From Chitinivibrionales bacterium (GTDB taxonomy: Bacteria; Fibrobacterota; Chitinivibrionia; Chitinivibrionales; WJMI01): 17,553 nt of DNA. The notes beneath the pieces were generated by a model that was not told the DNA's origin, made no database searches, and saw nothing but the letters and a program-made list of their open reading frames with translations. Below, piece by piece: positions 15,578-17,553 of the stretch (position 1 is the first letter of the stretch; each line of letters opens with the position of its first letter). A program made the translations under genes and the position numbers. Where the stretch lies: positions 1 to 17,553 of the forward strand of contig WJJU01000539.1 in NCBI GenBank assembly GCA_014729595.1. Direction: 5' to 3'.

Positions 15578-16755
15578 GGAAGCCTCTCGGGATATAGCGC
15601 GTAATCATTCAGGACTTTGCCGAATTCGGTATGATACGCCGCCCATTTTTCAAACAGTTTTTTCCACTCTCCATCCGCTTCAAGGTTCTCCCTGAGAATG
15701 CTACCTCCCGAGAGTATGTCGAAAGGCATCTTTTCAGTCTCGTACTCGTAGGGAGGATCATTAAATGCGAATCGGCCTTGTGATGCAGCTTTCGCGGCGG
15801 CGATGATTATGGCGGCTGTCCGGACGGGAGCAAAAAGCCGCGGCGCCGTGACATGCACCTGCATCCCATGACAGTATTCACCCGCCCATTTCTGAAATGC
15901 GGGTATAAAATGATGCTCACGGAAAATGCAGCCGGAAAAACCGCCGTCATACAGCGCATCTCGAAAAAGATCGCTGTCGATATAAGGAGCGCCGAACAGT
16001 TCAAACGGACGTGTGGTGCCACGGCCCTCCGAAAGATTAGTCGCCTCCAGTAATACCATGCCCGGGTATACGAGGGCCGTATCCGGCGTCGGCATGTTCG
16101 GCGAGGGTAAAACCCACGGCAATCCGGTTTCGCACCAAAGAGAATCCCGCCACCATTCTTTCATCGGGACAACGGTCAGTTGCACATCGGGCACATACAG
16201 ATCCCGAATAAGCCGGGCCATTTCTCCCATTGTCATTCGATGGCATAAGGGGATCGGTGCGCCTCCGACAAATGAATGGAATTCTTCCTCAAGCGGAGGA
16301 CCGTCGAAGGCAAGCGCCCCAATTGGATTCGGTCGATCGAGAAGCCATACCGGCACCGACAACTCCGCACATGCCTCCAGGCAGAGTTTTACGGTCCAGA
16401 TATAGGTGTATGGTCGAGCGCCGACATCCTGAAGATCAATAACCAGCGCATCCAGCCCTTCAAGCATGCAAGCCCGAGGTTTGCGCGTCTCTCCATAAAG
16501 GCTGTATACGGGTATGTCGTAGCGAGGATGACGATATCCCTTCCATTCGACCATATTGTCTTGTGTCTGTCCGAACAATCCGTGCTGTGGACCAAGTACC
16601 GCCTTAAGGCGACAGTCGGGGTGCTTCCAGAGAGCCTCCGTAATGTGAGCATAGCTTGATGTCACACTCGCGGCGTGACACAGCACCCCCAGCTCCTTCC
16701 CGTGAAGTGCACGAGGGAAATGTTCAAGAAATTCGTCAAGGCCGAAACGGGTCAT
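15574..16755 (-). CDS. namZ: Exo-beta-N-acetylmuramidase NamZ (DUF1343, GH171)
   Basis: NamZ-type enzymes cut terminal MurNAc from the non-reducing end of peptidoglycan chains or MurNAc-GlcNAc disaccharides. All DUF1343 hallmarks are present in 393 residues: GPQHGLFG (55-62), DLQDVGARPYTYIWT (107-121), DRPNP (140-144), SPNMPT (218-223) and EATNLSEGRGTTRPFE (237-252). The protein starts directly with the family's GLD...L motif (GLDEFLEHF) and lacks a signal peptide, unlike the secreted Bacillus enzyme, which points to cytoplasmic action on imported fragments. It overlaps murU by 4 bases (ATGA) and lies 92 bases after the HAD gene; that gap holds a CACCC/GGGTG inverted repeat (16827-16838). The Shine-Dalgarno is weak (GGTG). 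Family certainty is high; substrate is from family knowledge and the AmgK/MurU context. Confidence 0.88.
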   Translation of the reverse strand: MTRFGLDEFLEHFPRALHGKELGVLCHAASVTSSYAHITEALWKHPDCRLKAVLGPQHGLFGQTQDNMVEWKGYRHPRYDIPVYSLYGETRKPRACMLEGLDALVIDLQDVGARPYTYIWTVKLCLEACAELSVPVWLLDRPNPIGALAFDGPPLEEEFHSFVGGAPIPLCHRMTMGEMARLIRDLYVPDVQLTVVPMKEWWRDSLWCETGLPWVLPSPNMPTPDTALVYPGMVLLEATNLSEGRGTTRPFELFGAPYIDSDLFRDALYDGGFSGCIFREHHFIPAFQKWAGEYCHGMQVHVTAPRLFAPVRTAAIIIAAAKAASQGRFAFNDPPYEYETEKMPFDILSGGSILRENLEADGEWKKLFEKWAAYHTEFGKVLNDYALYPERLP

Positions 16756-16847
16756 GGCACCATTTACCCAAATTTTGTTATCCCGGATAGAAAACCGGAC
16801 GTTTTGCTCTTATTCATGCAAAGTATCACCCGTGGGTGCAATGCAAA

Positions 16848-17501
16848 TCAACCAAGGAGTGAACGAAACCTCTCGACGCTGAGCTCCTTCACCGACTGCA
16901 CCACTAACTCCGCGGCTTTACCCTGCTCGCCGATTCCCACTGCTACCATCTTGGCGTTATGTATCGCCTCAACCCCCGATTCGGCATCTTCGACCCCGAT
17001 GCATTCCTCCGGCGGAAGCCCCATTTTTTTGGCGGCCAGAAGGAAAACCTCGGGATGCGGTTTGGAATGCGTCACTTCATTTCCATCCGCCACGGCGTCA
17101 ACATATTGATCCAAATCGGTATTTTTAAGAACATGCGGGGTATTCTTGCTCGCCGAAGCGATCGAGCATTTGATCCCCTCCTTACGCAGCGAAGTAAGCA
17201 ATTCGATCGAGCCGGGAAGGATGTCGTCCGACGTCATGGTACCGATCAATTCTTTGTATTTCTCGTTCTTTTTCGTCATCTGCGCCGTAAATTCTTCCTG
17301 TGAAGGAAGTTCACGTTTATTGTGGCGGTAAATTCGTTTCAGGCTTTCTTCACGCGAGACGCCCCGCAATTGGTGATTGATTTCTTCGTCGAAATCCATT
17401 TTCAGCTCATCCGCCAACATTTTCCAAGCCTGATAGTGAAATTTGTCGGTCACCACCAGCACGCCGTCCAAATCAAAAATAACCCCCTTAAGTTCCGACA
17501 T
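16848..17501 (-). CDS. pgmB: HAD-superfamily beta-phosphoglucomutase-like protein
   Basis: Beta-phosphoglucomutase interconverts beta-glucose 1-phosphate and glucose 6-phosphate. The 217-residue product shows the family pattern: FDLDGVLVVTDKFHYQAW (9-26) with nucleophile Asp10 and acid/base Asp12, the cap-domain signature LRGVSREESL (45-54), ASAS (115-118), Lys147 in SKPHPEVF and Glu171-Asp172 in GVEDAESGVEAI. These match the L. lactis enzyme in order and spacing. The start is ATG 17501 because TAAGGAGG lies 6 bases upstream; the frame is open further to the window edge, but those residues do not fit. Its position before namZ-murU-amgK is where Pseudomonas uses another HAD enzyme, MupP, so a sugar-phosphate phosphatase role in salvage cannot be excluded. 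The preceding region to the window edge holds no recognised feature. Confidence 0.82.
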   Translation of the reverse strand: MSELKGVIFDLDGVLVVTDKFHYQAWKMLADELKMDFDEEINHQLRGVSREESLKRIYRHNKRELPSQEEFTAQMTKKNEKYKELIGTMTSDDILPGSIELLTSLRKEGIKCSIASASKNTPHVLKNTDLDQYVDAVADGNEVTHSKPHPEVFLLAAKKMGLPPEECIGVEDAESGVEAIHNAKMVAVGIGEQGKAAELVVQSVKELSVERFRSLLG

Positions 17502-17553
17502 CGTTTCCCTCCTTAAGATATGCGGCAATAATAAAAAGCACCAAACGCTCACT

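Noticed and set aside
17502..17552. N-terminal extension of the HAD gene to the window edge
   Set aside because: TAAGGAGG 6 bases before ATG 17501 fixes the start, and the extra residues precede the family's normal N-terminus.

Overview
The window (17,553 bases, moderately GC-rich, densely coding on both strands) looks like chromosome from a Gram-negative, free-living anaerobe-type bacterium. A very large surface protein with DUF2341, LamG-like, Ig-like and FN3-like modules and a FlgD-like C-terminal domain suggests Fibrobacterota (Chitinispirillia-like) or a related FCB-group lineage. That placement is inference from domain style. No rRNA, tRNA, CRISPR array, insertion sequence or phage gene is visible.

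Layout. (1) 1-4965, minus: one uninterrupted frame of 1655 codons that runs off the left edge, an exported multidomain surface protein with a near-consensus promoter just upstream. (2) 5222-6970, plus: a cytoplasmic two-domain GH3 enzyme of the NagZ type. (3) 7088-8749, plus: a SatD-family protein (palm-fold-like N-terminus, C-terminal helix-turn-helix) followed by a DUF3307 membrane protein. The gap between them carries a 28-base-period array of three near-perfect palindromes plus a half site, consensus GACAACC-WAAAAT-GGTTGTC. This is the most notable signal in the window. (4) 8919-10229, plus: a fused SpmA-SpmB nucleoside-recognition (Gate) membrane protein, then a 347-base structured noncoding gap. 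(5) 10577-11245, plus: a NUDX14-like Nudix hydrolase. (6) 11468-13021, plus: a GlcD/D-2-hydroxyacid dehydrogenase-type flavoprotein. (7) 17501 down to 12987, minus: beta-phosphoglucomutase-like HAD protein, NamZ (DUF1343/GH171), MurU-like nucleotidyltransferase, AmgK-like sugar kinase and a STAS-domain protein, whose 3' end overlaps the flavoprotein gene convergently.

How it fits together. NagZ, NamZ, AmgK and MurU form a coherent peptidoglycan salvage route. The glycosidases release GlcNAc and MurNAc, AmgK phosphorylates the amino sugar at C1, and MurU makes the UDP-sugar, bypassing de novo UDP-MurNAc synthesis. NamZ and MurU overlap by ATGA, so they are probably translationally coupled. The SatD/DUF3307 pair looks like a self-contained, possibly autoregulated module of unknown function.
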